Shown one piece after another: positions 15,607 through 24,708 of a stretch of DNA of 55,694 nt. A model generated the notes under the pieces. The model ran no database searches. It was not told the origin of the DNA and saw only the letters and a list, made by a program, of their open reading frames with translations. Position numbers and translations under genes: made by a program. The DNA lies in contig JAJCXX010000092.1 in assembly GCA_029263195.1 (NCBI GenBank), positions 1 to 55,694 on the forward strand. The letters run 5' to 3'. Each line of letters opens with the position of its first letter. The first letter of the stretch is position 1. Source of the DNA: Acidimicrobiales bacterium (lineage in GTDB: Bacteria > Actinomycetota > Acidimicrobiia > Acidimicrobiales > Aldehydirespiratoraceae).

Positions 15607-16290
15607 TCAGTCGGCCAGCAGGGCCTCGAGCTCGTCGCCGTCGATACGCCTGAACGTGCGTCTGCCGTTGCCGCGCTGCAGCGCGGCAACTTCGAGATCT
15701 CCGGCCGACAAAGCACGGTCGGGGCCGCTCAATGCGGCGACTGCGCTTCGTAGCCCGTCGCGGAGACTGGGTGGCGAGTCGAATGTCTCGAGATGTTCCG
15801 AGATCGATTCCGTTTGTCCCCCGAGAACGACCACCGAGCCTTCATCCCCGACGGTTCCGTCGTAGAGAATGCGAAACATCTGGTCGTCGCTGCCGTCGGG
15901 TTGGAGGCCGAGCTCGGCCACTAGAATCTCGACTTCCATGGGCTTCATTTCGTGGGTGAAGACCTGGCCGAGGATCTGGGCGTATTGGTTGGCGAGGCTT
16001 CGTGCGTCGACATCCTCGCGGCTGAACGAGAATCCCTTCATGTCGGCGTGACGCACACCGGCGATTCGTAGCTGGTCGAACTCGTTGTACTTGCCGACTC
16101 CGGCGAAGGCGATCCGGTCGTAGATCTCGCTTATCTTGTGGAGCGTGGTGGATGTGTTCTCGGCGCAAATCGCCACGCCCTCGTCGAATCTGAACGCGAT
16201 CAGGCTTCGGCCGCGAGCTATTCCTTTGCGGGCGTAGTCGGCTCGATCCTTCATCACCTGTTCGGGTGCCACGTAGAACGGCATGTTCAT
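15607..16290 (-). CDS. prcA: 20S proteasome alpha subunit
   Basis: 227 residues from an ATG preceded by GGGGA. The N-terminal gating region ([21 protein letters not shown]) and the [18 protein letters not shown] strand are typical of actinobacterial Prc[33 protein letters not shown] follows the conserved alpha pattern. The subunit forms the outer heptameric rings that close the chamber and bind Mpa through pockets for its C-terminal tyrosine motif. The protein lacks an N-terminal threonine nucleophile, as expected for alpha. It follows prcB by 13 bases and precedes pafA by 32, so prcB, prcA and pafA are very likely on one mRNA. Confidence 0.97.
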   Translation of the reverse strand: MNMPFYVAPEQVMKDRADYARKGIARGRSLIAFRFDEGVAICAENTSTTLHKISEIYDRIAFAGVGKYNEFDQLRIAGVRHADMKGFSFSREDVDARSLANQYAQILGQVFTHEMKPMEVEILVAELGLQPDGSDDQMFRILYDGTVGDEGSVVVLGGQTESISEHLETFDSPPSLRDGLRSAVAALSGPDRALSAGDLEVAALQRGNGRRTFRRIDGDELEALLAD

Positions 16291-16303
16291 GTTGATGTCC
16301 CCA

Positions 16304-17101
16304 TCAGTCGGCCTGTCCCTGACGACGTGCCTCGACGAGCGTGGCGGTGCGCTCCGCCAGGTCGTCGTCGGGTAGGCGGGCGTAGCCGTCGGCAGTGATG
16401 ATCGCTACCACCGGGTAGATCCCACGTATCGGGTCGGGGCCGCCAGTGGCCGAATCTTCGTCGGCCGCCTCGAACAACGCCTTGATGGCCAGATCGGTGA
16501 CTTCAGCGGCGGTCATGTCGTGGCGGAAGCCGAGTTTGACGACTGTGCCGGCGTGAAGACTGCCGGATCCGGTGCTGGCGTGTTCGGTTTCCTCGTAGCG
16601 TCCGCCGGTGAGGTCGTATTCGAACAAGCGGCCTTCACTCTGGGTGACGTCGTACCCGGCGAAGATCGGAACAACTGCGAGACCTTGCATGGCGGCCGGA
16701 AGGTTGTTTCGGATCATCTGCCCGAGTTGGTTGGCCTTGCCCTCCAGGCTCAGCAAGGTGCCCTCGACCTTTTCGTAGTGTTCGAGCTGAAGCTGGAAGA
16801 GCTTCACCATTTCAACAGCAGGCCCCGCCGCTCCGGCGATGGCCACGCCGCTGAGACGGTCGGCAGGGAACACTTTCTCGATCGATCGGTGGCTGATCAG
16901 GTTGCCGGAGGTGGCCCGACGATCACCGGCCAGCAGGACGCCTTCGCTGAAACGAATCGCCACGCAGGTCGTTCCATGCCGGTAGTCCTCGACGGGCACC
17001 ACGCCACTGAATTCGATCTCGTGAGCGAATCCGCTGCGCCGAAGCAGCTGGGCGAAGTCGGGTCCGGGGTCGTCGTGGGGAGAGAAGATCGGAAGGTTCA
17101 C
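16304..17101 (-). CDS. prcB: 20S proteasome beta subunit with propeptide
   Basis: 265 residues from a GTG. The propeptide of 43 residues ends in YRHG; the mature chain starts at TTCVAIRF, so Thr44 becomes the catalytic Thr1. Asp60 (D17 of the mature chain, in LAGDRRAT) and Lys76 (K33, in SIEKVF) complete the active site, each at exactly the expected distance. AIAGAAGPAVEMVKLFQLQLEHYEK and GTGSLHAG, with the conserved SxxAG-like loop, follow. It forms the inner proteolytic rings. Upstream, a TAGATT lies 7 bases before the GTG and a 14-bp perfect palindrome lies beyond it, so prcB may have its own promoter in addition to read-through from pup. Confidence 0.97.
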   Translation of the reverse strand: MNLPIFSPHDDPGPDFAQLLRRSGFAHEIEFSGVVPVEDYRHGTTCVAIRFSEGVLLAGDRRATSGNLISHRSIEKVFPADRLSGVAIAGAAGPAVEMVKLFQLQLEHYEKVEGTLLSLEGKANQLGQMIRNNLPAAMQGLAVVPIFAGYDVTQSEGRLFEYDLTGGRYEETEHASTGSGSLHAGTVVKLGFRHDMTAAEVTDLAIKALFEAADEDSATGGPDPIRGIYPVVAIITADGYARLPDDDLAERTATLVEARRQGQAD

Positions 17102-17108
17102 AGCTCAC

Positions 17109-17114
17109 AATCTA
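17109..17114 (-). promoter_or_regulatory. Possible -10 element of an internal prcB promoter
   Basis: On the minus strand TAGATT ends 7 bases before the prcB GTG, the spacing expected when transcription starts at or beside the start codon. No convincing -35 hexamer is visible. Other genes in the window show the same layout. Confidence 0.35.
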
Positions 17115-17140
17115 GGCACTCGGCGGTCATGTTGCTTACT

Positions 17141-17154
17141 GGCCCAATTGGGCC
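17141..17154. repeat. 14-bp perfect palindrome between pup and prcB
   Basis: GGCCCAATTGGGCC is its own reverse complement. It lies in the 65-base gap between the pup stop and the prcB start, about 27 bases upstream of the prcB -10-like element, where an operator would sit. As RNA it would fold poorly (no loop), so a DNA-binding dimer site is more likely than a terminator. No known operator of this sequence comes to mind. Confidence 0.5.
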
Positions 17155-17166
17155 GCTTTCAGGGGT

Positions 17167-17361
17167 CTACTGCCCGCCCTTTTGAATGTAGCTCTTCACG
17201 AATTCTTCGGCGTTGGTCTCGAGGACCTCGTCGATCTCATCGAGGAGGTCGTCGAGTTCGGACTTGATCTCCTCGCCGCGTTCGGACTTGGCAGGCGCGT
17301 CGATGGGCTTGGTGTCGCGTTTCGACGGAGCGGACTTCTGAACATGTTCGCGTTCGGCCAC
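17167..17361 (-). CDS. pup: Prokaryotic ubiquitin-like protein Pup
   Basis: 64 residues from a GTG with AGAGGAGA upstream. The protein is disordered, acidic and Lys-rich at the start, with the coiled-coil-forming segment [18 protein letters not shown] that binds the Mpa coiled coil, and the end [14 protein letters not shown]. The C-terminal Gln must be deamidated to Glu by Dop before PafA can ligate it. Dop is the gene directly upstream (21 bases), and prcB follows after 65 bases. Everything expected of Pup is intact. Confidence 0.98.
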   Translation of the reverse strand: MAEREHVQKSAPSKRDTKPIDAPAKSERGEEIKSELDDLLDEIDEVLETNAEEFVKSYIQKGGQ

Positions 17362-17382
17362 GGCGCTCTCCTCTGGGACTAT

Positions 17383-18891
17383 CTACTTACCAAGCCTGCG
17401 GAGAAGTTCCGCTGCTGATTCGCATTCGTCGAACAACCTACCCATGTGTTCGCGGGTACCGCGCATCGGTTCCATCATGGGTACGCGTCGCAACACATCC
17501 GAGCCGACATCGAAGACCATCGAATCCCAGTTGGCGGCGACCACGCTGGAGGCGTAACGCCTCAAGCACTCGCCACGGAAGTAGGCGCGGGTGTCGTCGG
17601 GAGGCTCGTTCATGGCGGTTCTTGCTTCCTTGTCGTCGACGAGCGTCTCCAAACCGACTCGGGCCGAGAGGGATTTCTCCGGCCTCATGTCGTGGTATTG
17701 GATGTCCATCGCCCGCAGTCGAGAGTCGCCCCATCCGATGCCGTGGCGTTCGCGGTAGCCATTCAGAAGCCGATACTTGGCCACCCAGTCGATCTGGTCG
17801 GCCAGGGCCATCGGATCGGACTCGAGTGACCCCAACACCGACTCCCAGCGTTTGAGAACGTCGATAGCGGCATCGCCACCGACATTGTCGGTGCCTTGCA
17901 ATTCGATATAGGCACGGCAGGCGCCGTACAACTCCCACTGGATGTCGAGAGCCGTAGCGCTGGTGCCATCGGCCAACTCGAGAGGTTGGCTGAGGGTGAG
18001 GTCGGTCGATACCTGGCGCAAGGCCGCGACGGGAGCGGCAAACCGAATCTCGCGAGGCACCGCCTGGTCCTCCACCAGAGCGAGAAGGATGGCGGTAGTG
18101 CCCACCTTCAGAAAGGTGGCCACTTGGGAGGGATTGGCGTCGCCGACGATCACATGAAGCCGACGGTACTTTCGGGCATCGGCGTGGGGTTCGTCGCGAG
18201 TGTTGATGATCGGGCGCTTGAGGGTGGTCTCCAGCCCCACTTCCTCTTCGAAAAAGTCGGCGCGCTGGGTGATCTGATACGACACGTCGTCCGCTGAGGC
18301 ACCGGCCACCTCTGATCCGACCTTTCCGGCGCCGGTGTAGATCTGTCGAGTCACGAAATGGGCGGTGCAGTGTGTGACGATCTGACCGAAGGGTGTGGCC
18401 CGGTCGACCAGGAAGTTCTCATGGCACCCGTAGCTGTTGCCCTTGCCGTCGGAGTTGTTCTTGTAGAGAACGATTTCCTCACCCGGTGGAAGAAGCTCGC
18501 GAGTGGCCTCCATCGATTTCTGAGCGATCAATTCGGCGGCCCGATCGAATCGGACCACACTCAGTGCATCCGCACACTCAGGCGTTGAGAGTTCCGGATG
18601 GGCGTGATCGACGTAGTAGCGGGCGCCGTTGGTGAGCACAGCGTTCACCAAGTGCGTCTCGATCTCGGGGGCCATGGCTCCTGTCGGGGCGTAGCCACGG
18701 ACATCCATGCCGGGCGACTCGTCGATGAAGTCCCAGTCGACCGTCGATGCCCCGGCCCCGACCTGTTGGCCGGATACCGAGAGGTATGCGCTGATCAGCA
18801 CCGATGATGCAGATATCGGGTTGGGTTCGTCAACGCCGCGGTGCGCGATGCCGTACTCGGTCTCGATTCCGAGAGTCTTGGGGATAGCCAT
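17383..18891 (-). CDS. dop: Deamidase/depupylase Dop
   Basis: 502 residues, standard Dop length. It shares the PafA fold: KTLGIETEYGIAHRG at the start, then ARYYVDHAHPELSTPE with the catalytic Asp95, [20 protein letters not shown] and [20 protein letters not shown] for nucleotide and metal binding. Between about 42 and 66 lies the Dop-specific loop absent from PafA (GQQVGAGASTVDWDFIDES). Dop deamidates the Pup C-terminal Gln and also removes Pup from conjugates. It is first in the dop-pup-prcB-prcA-pafA-pafB-pafC-lepB run; its promoter should lie in 18892-18954, downstream of the ABC transporter genes. Confidence 0.97.
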   Translation of the reverse strand: MAIPKTLGIETEYGIAHRGVDEPNPISASSVLISAYLSVSGQQVGAGASTVDWDFIDESPGMDVRGYAPTGAMAPEIETHLVNAVLTNGARYYVDHAHPELSTPECADALSVVRFDRAAELIAQKSMEATRELLPPGEEIVLYKNNSDGKGNSYGCHENFLVDRATPFGQIVTHCTAHFVTRQIYTGAGKVGSEVAGASADDVSYQITQRADFFEEEVGLETTLKRPIINTRDEPHADARKYRRLHVIVGDANPSQVATFLKVGTTAILLALVEDQAVPREIRFAAPVAALRQVSTDLTLSQPLELADGTSATALDIQWELYGACRAYIELQGTDNVGGDAAIDVLKRWESVLGSLESDPMALADQIDWVAKYRLLNGYRERHGIGWGDSRLRAMDIQYHDMRPEKSLSARVGLETLVDDKEARTAMNEPPDDTRAYFRGECLRRYASSVVAANWDSMVFDVGSDVLRRVPMMEPMRGTREHMGRLFDECESAAELLRRLGK

Positions 18892-18937
18892 CGGCGCCGA
18901 CCATAGCCCGAGGTCGGGCCGCGTGATCGGCCCCAGC

Positions 18938-18953
18938 CTCGAGAGTCCTCGAG
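18938..18953 (-). terminator. Hairpin just after the ABC ATPase gene
   Basis: CTCGAG-AGTC-CTCGAG: a 6-bp stem with a 4-base loop that starts two bases beyond the stop codon of the amino-acid ABC ATPase gene and 47 bases before dop. There is no clear T-run, so termination is a guess from position only. Confidence 0.3.
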
Positions 18954-18954
18954 A

Positions 18955-19734
18955 TCAGAGGATCTGTGAAAGGAAGAGCTTGGTGCGATCCTCGGTGGGA
19001 TCGGTGAAGAAGTGCTCGGGAGTACCGACTTCTACGATCTCGCCGTCCTCCATGAAGATGATGCGGTCGGCGACCTCACGGGCGAAGCCCATCTCGTGGG
19101 TCACCACCATCATGGTCATGCCCGACTCGGCCAGACCCTTCATCACATCGAGCACCTCCTTGATCATCTCGGGATCAAGGGCCGAGGTGGGCTCGTCGAA
19201 CAGCATCACGTTGGGTTCCATGGCCAGCGCTCGTCCAATGGCCACACGCTGCTGCTGACCACCGGACAGCTGCCCAGGGTATTTGTCGGCCTGCTCAGGT
19301 ATGCCAACCCGGTCCAGTAGGGCTCGGGCTCTCGCCTCGGCTTCCGACTTCGGGAGCTTGCGAACCCAACGAGGCGCGAGCGTGATGTTGTCGATGACCG
19401 TGAGATGCGGGAACAGATTGAACTGCTGGAAAACCATCCCGACTTCGGAGCGAATCTTCTCGATGTTGCGCAGGTCGTTGGAGAGCTCGACACCGTCGAC
19501 GGCGATCAGGCCCTTCTGATGGACCTCAAGTCGGTTGATGCAGCGAATCCAGGTCGACTTTCCCGATCCGGATGGACCGAGGACCACGACGACCTCTTGC
19601 TCCTTGATGGTCGCGCTGACGTCCTTGAGGGCGTGGAAGTCGCCGTACCACTTGTTGACGTTGTCGCACACGATCATGTCGCGACGCGATGCGAGATCGT
19701 CGCTGGCGGGGCTGTGGGCGTCGCTGATGCTCAT
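18955..19734 (-). CDS. Amino-acid ABC transporter ATP-binding protein (AapP/GlnQ type)
   Basis: 259 residues. Walker [10 protein letters not shown]-loop [13 protein letters not shown], signature [15 protein letters not shown], Walker [15 protein letters not shown] and the H-loop [14 protein letters not shown] are all present. The [10 protein letters not shown]-loop and the [10 protein letters not shown] end are typical of the polar amino-acid uptake (PAAT) family. It powers uptake with the two permeases encoded upstream and the lipoprotein at 23412. There is a 58-base gap to the permease gene. The cluster is oriented like dop and pup and lies between mpa and dop, inside the Pup-proteasome locus. 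Substrate range cannot be deduced; homologues of AapP carry general L-amino acids. Confidence 0.95.
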   Translation of the reverse strand: MSISDAHSPASDDLASRRDMIVCDNVNKWYGDFHALKDVSATIKEQEVVVVLGPSGSGKSTWIRCINRLEVHQKGLIAVDGVELSNDLRNIEKIRSEVGMVFQQFNLFPHLTVIDNITLAPRWVRKLPKSEAEARARALLDRVGIPEQADKYPGQLSGGQQQRVAIGRALAMEPNVMLFDEPTSALDPEMIKEVLDVMKGLAESGMTMMVVTHEMGFAREVADRIIFMEDGEIVEVGTPEHFFTDPTEDRTKLFLSQIL

Positions 19735-19792
19735 CTGGATGTCTCCTGGGTGCGGATGATGATGTTCGGTAGGGGTAGGGCTGTCGGTCGGG

Positions 19793-21718
19793 TCATCGTT
19801 CTCCCACGCCGAGACGACGCTCGAGACGCATGCTGTACTTCGAGATGGCGAAGGTAATCACCCAGTACATCGCGGCGACGATCAGAAGGTTCTCTCGCTT
19901 GATGCCGAGGAACTGGGTCTGGGCCGGGATGACCTGGTTGCCGATCCGGAGAAGGTCGAATCCGCCGATGATGGCGATGAGTGAGGTCTCCTTGAACGTT
20001 CCGATGACCTGCCCGACCAGTGGTGGAATCGAGATCCTCAAAGCCTGAGGCAGAACGATGAACGAGGTTCGCTGCGGCGAGGTGAGTCCCAGGGCGTCAG
20101 CGGCCTCGTACTGACCTCTTCGAATGGCCTGAAGGCCTCCACGCACATTCTCAGCGAGGTATGCCGCGGAGAAGAGTGAGTATCCGAGAATGATGGCCGC
20201 GAACTCTGCGATGTCCATGCCGTCTGGCAGGAACAACGGAAGAATGTTCGAGAAGAAGAACAAGATGGTGATGAGCGGCACGCCTCGGATCGACTCGATG
20301 TAGGTGGTCGACATGATCCGGAATATCGGGAGACTAGATGTTCGTCCCAGTGCCAGCACGACTCCGAGAGGGAACGAGATCATGAGCGTGAGTGCCGTCA
20401 CGAACAAAGTGACGGTGAGCCCACCGGTGAAGTTCTCCGAGACGACATCTACCGTCGCAGGGGCGTTCATCACAGTGGCGAAATAGTGAAGAAGTGCTGC
20501 CAATACGAACCACACGCCAACGAACCGAATTCGCTGAGAGCGCTCACCTGAGAAGTTGGATGCGGCGAGCCCCAACAATGCCAGAAGCACGAAGCTCAGG
20601 CGCACCTTCTGGAGCATCGGATACCAACCGGCGAACGCGGCGACAAACTGGAAAATCGCCACGACGACCAACCCGACTCCAGCGAGTCGACCGGCTTCGC
20701 CGATTCCGGGATAGGAGAGCAGCCACAGAACAGCCCCGCCACCGATGGCGAACGCCAGGAATAGCGGTAGATCGGTGGACCAGACGTGGGAGTAGTCGAT
20801 CGCAGGGTCGCGGAGAATGACCCAGTAGATGACGAACGGGCTCAACAGCCATCCCAGGTTCAGCAGGCCCTTGACCGAGCTGGCGCGTTCGGTCTTTCTG
20901 ATTTGGCGGCCGAGGAAGAAGCTCCCTACCAAGATCAGCCACATCAGCGTCCATGGCTGCTTGGTGGTTGTGGCAACAGTACGGCCGCTGATGGCGATGA
21001 ACTCACCGTCGATGAAGGCGTAGTGCCCGTAGTTGACCACCCAGAGGCTCAGGACGACCAAGCCCAGAGAGCCGAAGATCAGGAAGCTCGAAGGCACCCG
21101 TATGGTGCGACGTCGCATCTCTCCGAGCCAGTTCCAGGCCAGTAGACCCGCACCGATGAACGCCAAGCCGACGATCCACCAGACCAGTCGGTCGGACATC
21201 GCGGTGGAGAACGACTTGCGGATGACGTCGCTGTCGGCATCTCGCAACACCTCACCTGCAGCGTCGCGATGGACGCCCGGTTGGGTGAGCACAATCGACA
21301 ACAAGATGGCCGAACCGAGATTCATCGACCAGAAGCACAGCTTTTTGGCCGACACCCCGGCCCACTGGGCCCATAGCCCGATCGAGGTACCGGTGAGCAC
21401 CGCAAGCAACCCAACGGTGACCCAGACCCGTGCGTATTGCGAGTCTGGATAGGCGAACGTGAGGATCAGCCGGGCGTTGGTGGCGGGCGCCGACCACACC
21501 CGTTCCTCGCTGAAGACGTAGTTGAGCAGGCCGCGAGCGGCGATCGCCATCAGGAACACGGTCAGCACGGTGAGAACGCTGTTGAAGAAACCGTTGAAGA
21601 GGTTCTTCCGGACCCATTCACCCGGTGGGAGGCTGGGTTCCTCCGGCTTGAGTATGGGCTTGTCGTCGATGTCGTCTTCGGTGGCCGACTCGAGAGCGAC
21701 TCCGGATTCTTCACTCAT
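19793..21718 (-). CDS. Amino-acid ABC transporter permease with long N-terminal membrane extension (AapM-like)
   Basis: 641 residues, far longer than ordinary PAAT permeases (about 220) and longer than AapM (about 380). The last ~215 residues are the canonical permease domain: [38 protein letters not shown] and the EAA loop [25 protein letters not shown], which docks on the ATPase. The first ~430 residues hold roughly eight to ten further hydrophobic segments separated by short loops. It starts one base after the stop of the first permease, implying tight coupling. The two permeases should pair in the membrane. The role of the extension is unknown. Confidence 0.9.
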   Translation of the reverse strand: MSEESGVALESATEDDIDDKPILKPEEPSLPPGEWVRKNLFNGFFNSVLTVLTVFLMAIAARGLLNYVFSEERVWSAPATNARLILTFAYPDSQYARVWVTVGLLAVLTGTSIGLWAQWAGVSAKKLCFWSMNLGSAILLSIVLTQPGVHRDAAGEVLRDADSDVIRKSFSTAMSDRLVWWIVGLAFIGAGLLAWNWLGEMRRRTIRVPSSFLIFGSLGLVVLSLWVVNYGHYAFIDGEFIAISGRTVATTTKQPWTLMWLILVGSFFLGRQIRKTERASSVKGLLNLGWLLSPFVIYWVILRDPAIDYSHVWSTDLPLFLAFAIGGGAVLWLLSYPGIGEAGRLAGVGLVVVAIFQFVAAFAGWYPMLQKVRLSFVLLALLGLAASNFSGERSQRIRFVGVWFVLAALLHYFATVMNAPATVDVVSENFTGGLTVTLFVTALTLMISFPLGVVLALGRTSSLPIFRIMSTTYIESIRGVPLITILFFFSNILPLFLPDGMDIAEFAAIILGYSLFSAAYLAENVRGGLQAIRRGQYEAADALGLTSPQRTSFIVLPQALRISIPPLVGQVIGTFKETSLIAIIGGFDLLRIGNQVIPAQTQFLGIKRENLLIVAAMYWVITFAISKYSMRLERRLGVGER

Positions 21719-21719
21719 G

Positions 21720-23249
21720 TCAGCGCTCCACGATCTTGAGTCGGATGTTGAAGAAGTTGACCACGACGGAGATGGTCAACGACACGGCAAGGTAGAACAG
21801 CATCCAGATGGCGAACACCGGCAACGGCTTGCCGGTCTGGTTGCCGATGGTCTGGCCGACCTGAACGAGGTCGCTATATCCAACGGCGATGGCCAGCGAG
21901 GTGTTCTTCGCAAGATTCAGATACTGATTGCCCACCGGCGGAAGGATGATGCGAATCGCCTGGGGAAGGATCACCATGCGGAGCAGAGTGCTCCGGCGTA
22001 GCCCGACCGCTGAGGCGGCCTCAGTCTGGCCCTTTGGTATGGCGAGAATGCCACCTCGGACAATCTCACCGATGAACGCCGCGGTGTAGAGGACGACTCC
22101 GAAGAATACCGCAGCGAATCCAATGGTGAGGTTGAGGCCGCTCGGGCCGTAGTTGGCGAAGTTGCCGGGTTTGACGATGTCGGGCCGCATGGCGTCGAAG
22201 GGCGCACCGTCGCGTCCATCGCCGAACTTGGCTCCGAGCACCTCGAACAGGTCTCGCGATGAGTTGATCATCCAACTGGACAGTCCGGGCCACATGATCA
22301 GAACCACGAACACGCCGATGGCCGCACCGATCCCCGCGAAGATCATGCGGAACCAGTCGTCGTCGGAGAGCTGAGCGGGGCCGGCGGGGGTCCTTCTCTG
22401 GTTGAGGAAGGAACGAATCCAGAGGACCGCGGCGGAGACGAATATGGCCGACAACGCGAGCTGAACGCCGAACTCCGGTGTGCCGTCGATCAACTCTGCG
22501 ACCTGATCGAGCCATCCTCCGAGAAATCCGAAGACGGGGTGGATGAACCAGCCGATGGCTGCGAAGACCAACAACACTCCCCCGGCGGAGCCGATCGGGT
22601 AGGTGTCGTGCCCGCTGGCGTCGTGGATCGCGGTCTGACGTTTGTGGACCCATCGGGCGACCAGCGCACCGAAGATCATCACCACTAACCATTGGTAGAA
22701 GCCGTCGGATACGAACACGCGCGGTAAGGAAAGTCCCTTGTTGGACAGGTGGATCCATCCGTGTATCGGCCCCTGCTCGAGTGTGACCGGCGACAGCGAA
22801 GCGAGGATTGCCGCCCATATGTAGATCTGAACCAGCAGCGGAATGTTGCGGATCGTCTCGATGTAGATGCTGCCGACCTTGTTGACGGTCCAGTTGCTCG
22901 ACAGGCGAGCGAGGCCGATGATCACGCCTAGGACGGTTGCGGCGGCAATACCGGCTATCGACATGCGGATGGTGTTGACCATGCCGACCCACAGCGCTCG
23001 ACCGCCGGTATTGGGGTTGGTGTCGATGCCTTCGGAAACCTTGATGCCGGGATCGACGTCGAGAAAGTTGAAGTCGGTGGGAACGTTGGACGCTCTCAGG
23101 TTGTCACCGGCCTCGGAGGCGAGGAAGAAGAGCGAGAACAACACCAGGGCCAGCGCGGCCACTTGGATGATCCACTTGACGATCGTGGCGTCGCGGTAGA
23201 AGGGCGGCTTCTCATGGGCCCTCTCGGCCAACGTGGTTGGATTTGTCAC
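21720..23249 (-). CDS. Amino-acid ABC transporter permease with large insertion (AapQ-like)
   Basis: 509 residues. The start of the permease domain (GMVNTIRMSIAGIAAATVLG, then YIETIRNIPLLVQIYIWAAI) is at about 88-150, but the EAA loop (EAASAVGLRRSTLLRMVILPQAIRI) does not come until about 410, so some 230 residues with extra hydrophobic segments are inserted within the domain. Rhizobial AapQ has a shorter insertion at the same place. This split arrangement plus an AapM-like partner and AapP-like ATPase identifies the Aap general amino-acid system by pattern. It comes after the hairpin that separates it from the binding-protein gene and 1 base before the second permease. Confidence 0.9.
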   Translation of the reverse strand: MTNPTTLAERAHEKPPFYRDATIVKWIIQVAALALVLFSLFFLASEAGDNLRASNVPTDFNFLDVDPGIKVSEGIDTNPNTGGRALWVGMVNTIRMSIAGIAAATVLGVIIGLARLSSNWTVNKVGSIYIETIRNIPLLVQIYIWAAILASLSPVTLEQGPIHGWIHLSNKGLSLPRVFVSDGFYQWLVVMIFGALVARWVHKRQTAIHDASGHDTYPIGSAGGVLLVFAAIGWFIHPVFGFLGGWLDQVAELIDGTPEFGVQLALSAIFVSAAVLWIRSFLNQRRTPAGPAQLSDDDWFRMIFAGIGAAIGVFVVLIMWPGLSSWMINSSRDLFEVLGAKFGDGRDGAPFDAMRPDIVKPGNFANYGPSGLNLTIGFAAVFFGVVLYTAAFIGEIVRGGILAIPKGQTEAASAVGLRRSTLLRMVILPQAIRIILPPVGNQYLNLAKNTSLAIAVGYSDLVQVGQTIGNQTGKPLPVFAIWMLFYLAVSLTISVVVNFFNIRLKIVER

Positions 23250-23304
23250 GACTTGCGGCTCCGTTGGTGGGTTCTAGCCGGGTGGGCGAATTATCGGTAG
23301 ATGC

Positions 23305-23339
23305 ACGAAGGGGCCGAACAGTATGTTCGGCCCCTTCGT
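23305..23339 (-). terminator. Long perfect hairpin between binding-protein and permease genes
   Basis: A 16-bp perfect stem with a 3-base loop: 23305-23320 pairs with 23324-23339 around GTA. It lies 72 bases after the lipoprotein stop and 55 bases before the first permease start, and no U-run follows it on the minus strand. In ABC operons such hairpins often stabilise the upstream binding-protein mRNA or cause partial termination, so that more binding protein than permease is made. That use here is an inference from position. Confidence 0.75.
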
Positions 23340-23411
23340 CAGCATCAGTTGGTGAGGAGCGGGTCGGCGGTCATGCCGCCGGCCCGGCCCTCACTGGGCT
23401 ACTGGGCTGGA

Positions 23412-24572
23412 TCAGCGAGCCGGTGGTGCGTACAGCAAGCCACCGTCGAGCCAACCAGCATTGGCCGAGCCCTCACGAGTGAGACCAACAGGCCCGAGGT
23501 TACGGGTGTAGATCTCGTCGTAGTTGCCGACCTGGGCAATGACATTCAGGAAGGCATCGGCCGAGAGGCCCATGACCGACTGAATTTCGCCTTCGCCACC
23601 GAGCAGACGGCCGACTTCGGCGTCGGGCGGGGTGGCGGCCATGTCGGCAGCATTGGCCGAGGTGATGCCCTTCTCGTCAGCAATGATCGTGGCGAACACG
23701 GTCCAGTTGACAACGTCGGCCCACTCGGAGTCGTTCTGGCCGTAGGTCGGGCCGAGCGGCTCCTTGGAGATGGGCGTCGCCGGGAAGATCACCCAGTTCT
23801 CGCCTGCGGTCTCCTGCTTGGCCTTGCGACCAACCAGACCGGAACCATCAGTGGTGACTGCGTCGCAGGCGCCAGAGACGAAGTTGTCCATGACAATGTC
23901 GTAGTCCTCGAAGGTCGTCAGCGTGATGGTAATGCCAGCGGCATCAGCAGCATCGGAGATGTTCTTCTCGGTCGTGGTACCGGCGTTGGTGCAAACCACG
24001 GCGCCGTCGAGATCAGCGACCTGCGAGGCGGAGTCAAATCCTGCGCTTTCGCGTGCCATGATCTGCTGGCCGTCGTAGTAGGTGGTCGGACCGAAGTCCA
24101 TGCCCACGTCGGTGTCGCGGCTCTGGGTCGCAGTGGTGTTGCGAATCAGAACGTCGACATCACCAGTCTGCACGGCGGTGAAACGCTCGGCAGCGGTGAG
24201 GGCGACGAATGCGACGGCTGTTGAGTCACCGAGTACGGCAGCGGCAATTGCCCGGCAGTAGTCGGCGTCGAAGCCGGTGGTGGATCCGTCAGGCTGGGTC
24301 TCCGAGAAGGCCACAGCGGCGCCGGAAACGCCACAGTTGAGAGTGCCACGGTCGATCACAGTCTGCAGAATTCCACCGCCCTGAACGGTGACGACGGGGT
24401 CGTCCCCTTCAGTGGTGGTCGTTGCAGCCGCTGTGGTCGTTGTGGCGTCGTCGGTTGCCTCAGTTGTGGTCGGTGTAGCTGTTATGTCATCTCCGTCGTC
24501 GCCACACGCCGATGCGAGGAGCGTAAAGCTCAGCGCTACGGCGATAGCACGCCAGATGAATCGCTTGTTCAT
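23412..24572 (-). CDS. Amino-acid ABC transporter substrate-binding lipoprotein (AapJ-like)
   Basis: About 386 residues from the ATG at 24572, which has a good GGAGG 10 bases upstream; the frame goes a little further upstream but lacks a ribosome site. Signal: MNKRFIWRAIAVALSFTLLASAC, with Cys as the likely lipidated residue, followed by a Thr/Ala/Glu-rich linker (TTTEATDDATTTTAAATTT) typical of some marine actinobacteria. The periplasmic-binding domain starts near ILQTVIDRGTLNCGVSG and contains GFDADYCRAIAAAVLG and RFTAVQTGDVDVLIRNTT, the usual family 3 (PAAT) signature with an AapJ-type length. It delivers amino acids to the two permeases. Confidence 0.95.
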   Translation of the reverse strand: MNKRFIWRAIAVALSFTLLASACGDDGDDITATPTTTEATDDATTTTAAATTTTEGDDPVVTVQGGGILQTVIDRGTLNCGVSGAAVAFSETQPDGSTTGFDADYCRAIAAAVLGDSTAVAFVALTAAERFTAVQTGDVDVLIRNTTATQSRDTDVGMDFGPTTYYDGQQIMARESAGFDSASQVADLDGAVVCTNAGTTTEKNISDAADAAGITITLTTFEDYDIVMDNFVSGACDAVTTDGSGLVGRKAKQETAGENWVIFPATPISKEPLGPTYGQNDSEWADVVNWTVFATIIADEKGITSANAADMAATPPDAEVGRLLGGEGEIQSVMGLSADAFLNVIAQVGNYDEIYTRNLGPVGLTREGSANAGWLDGGLLYAPPAR

Positions 24573-24612
24573 GTTGTTGTTCCCTCCAGGGGTCCCATTT
24601 TGGGTCGGCGCC

Positions 24613-24640
24613 ACAATACACACCTGAGGCGCGATGTCGA
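24613..24640 (-). promoter_or_regulatory. Promoter of the amino-acid ABC operon
   Basis: On the minus strand TCGACA (24635-24640) and TATTGT (24613-24618) are 16 bases apart, close to the sigma-70 consensus, about 40 bases upstream of the lipoprotein ATG and its GGAGG. The spacing and position suit the main promoter of the operon. Confidence 0.5.
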
Positions 24641-24708
24641 GAGTCCGACGCGAATTTCTGGTCGTTCGTCACATATCAGGGCTCCGCCGAGCGACACCGG
24701 AGAGTCGG

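Noticed and set aside
23301-24224. 307-codon plus-strand frame
   Set aside because: Antisense to the substrate-binding protein, which has a signal peptide, lipobox and complete family 3 domain.
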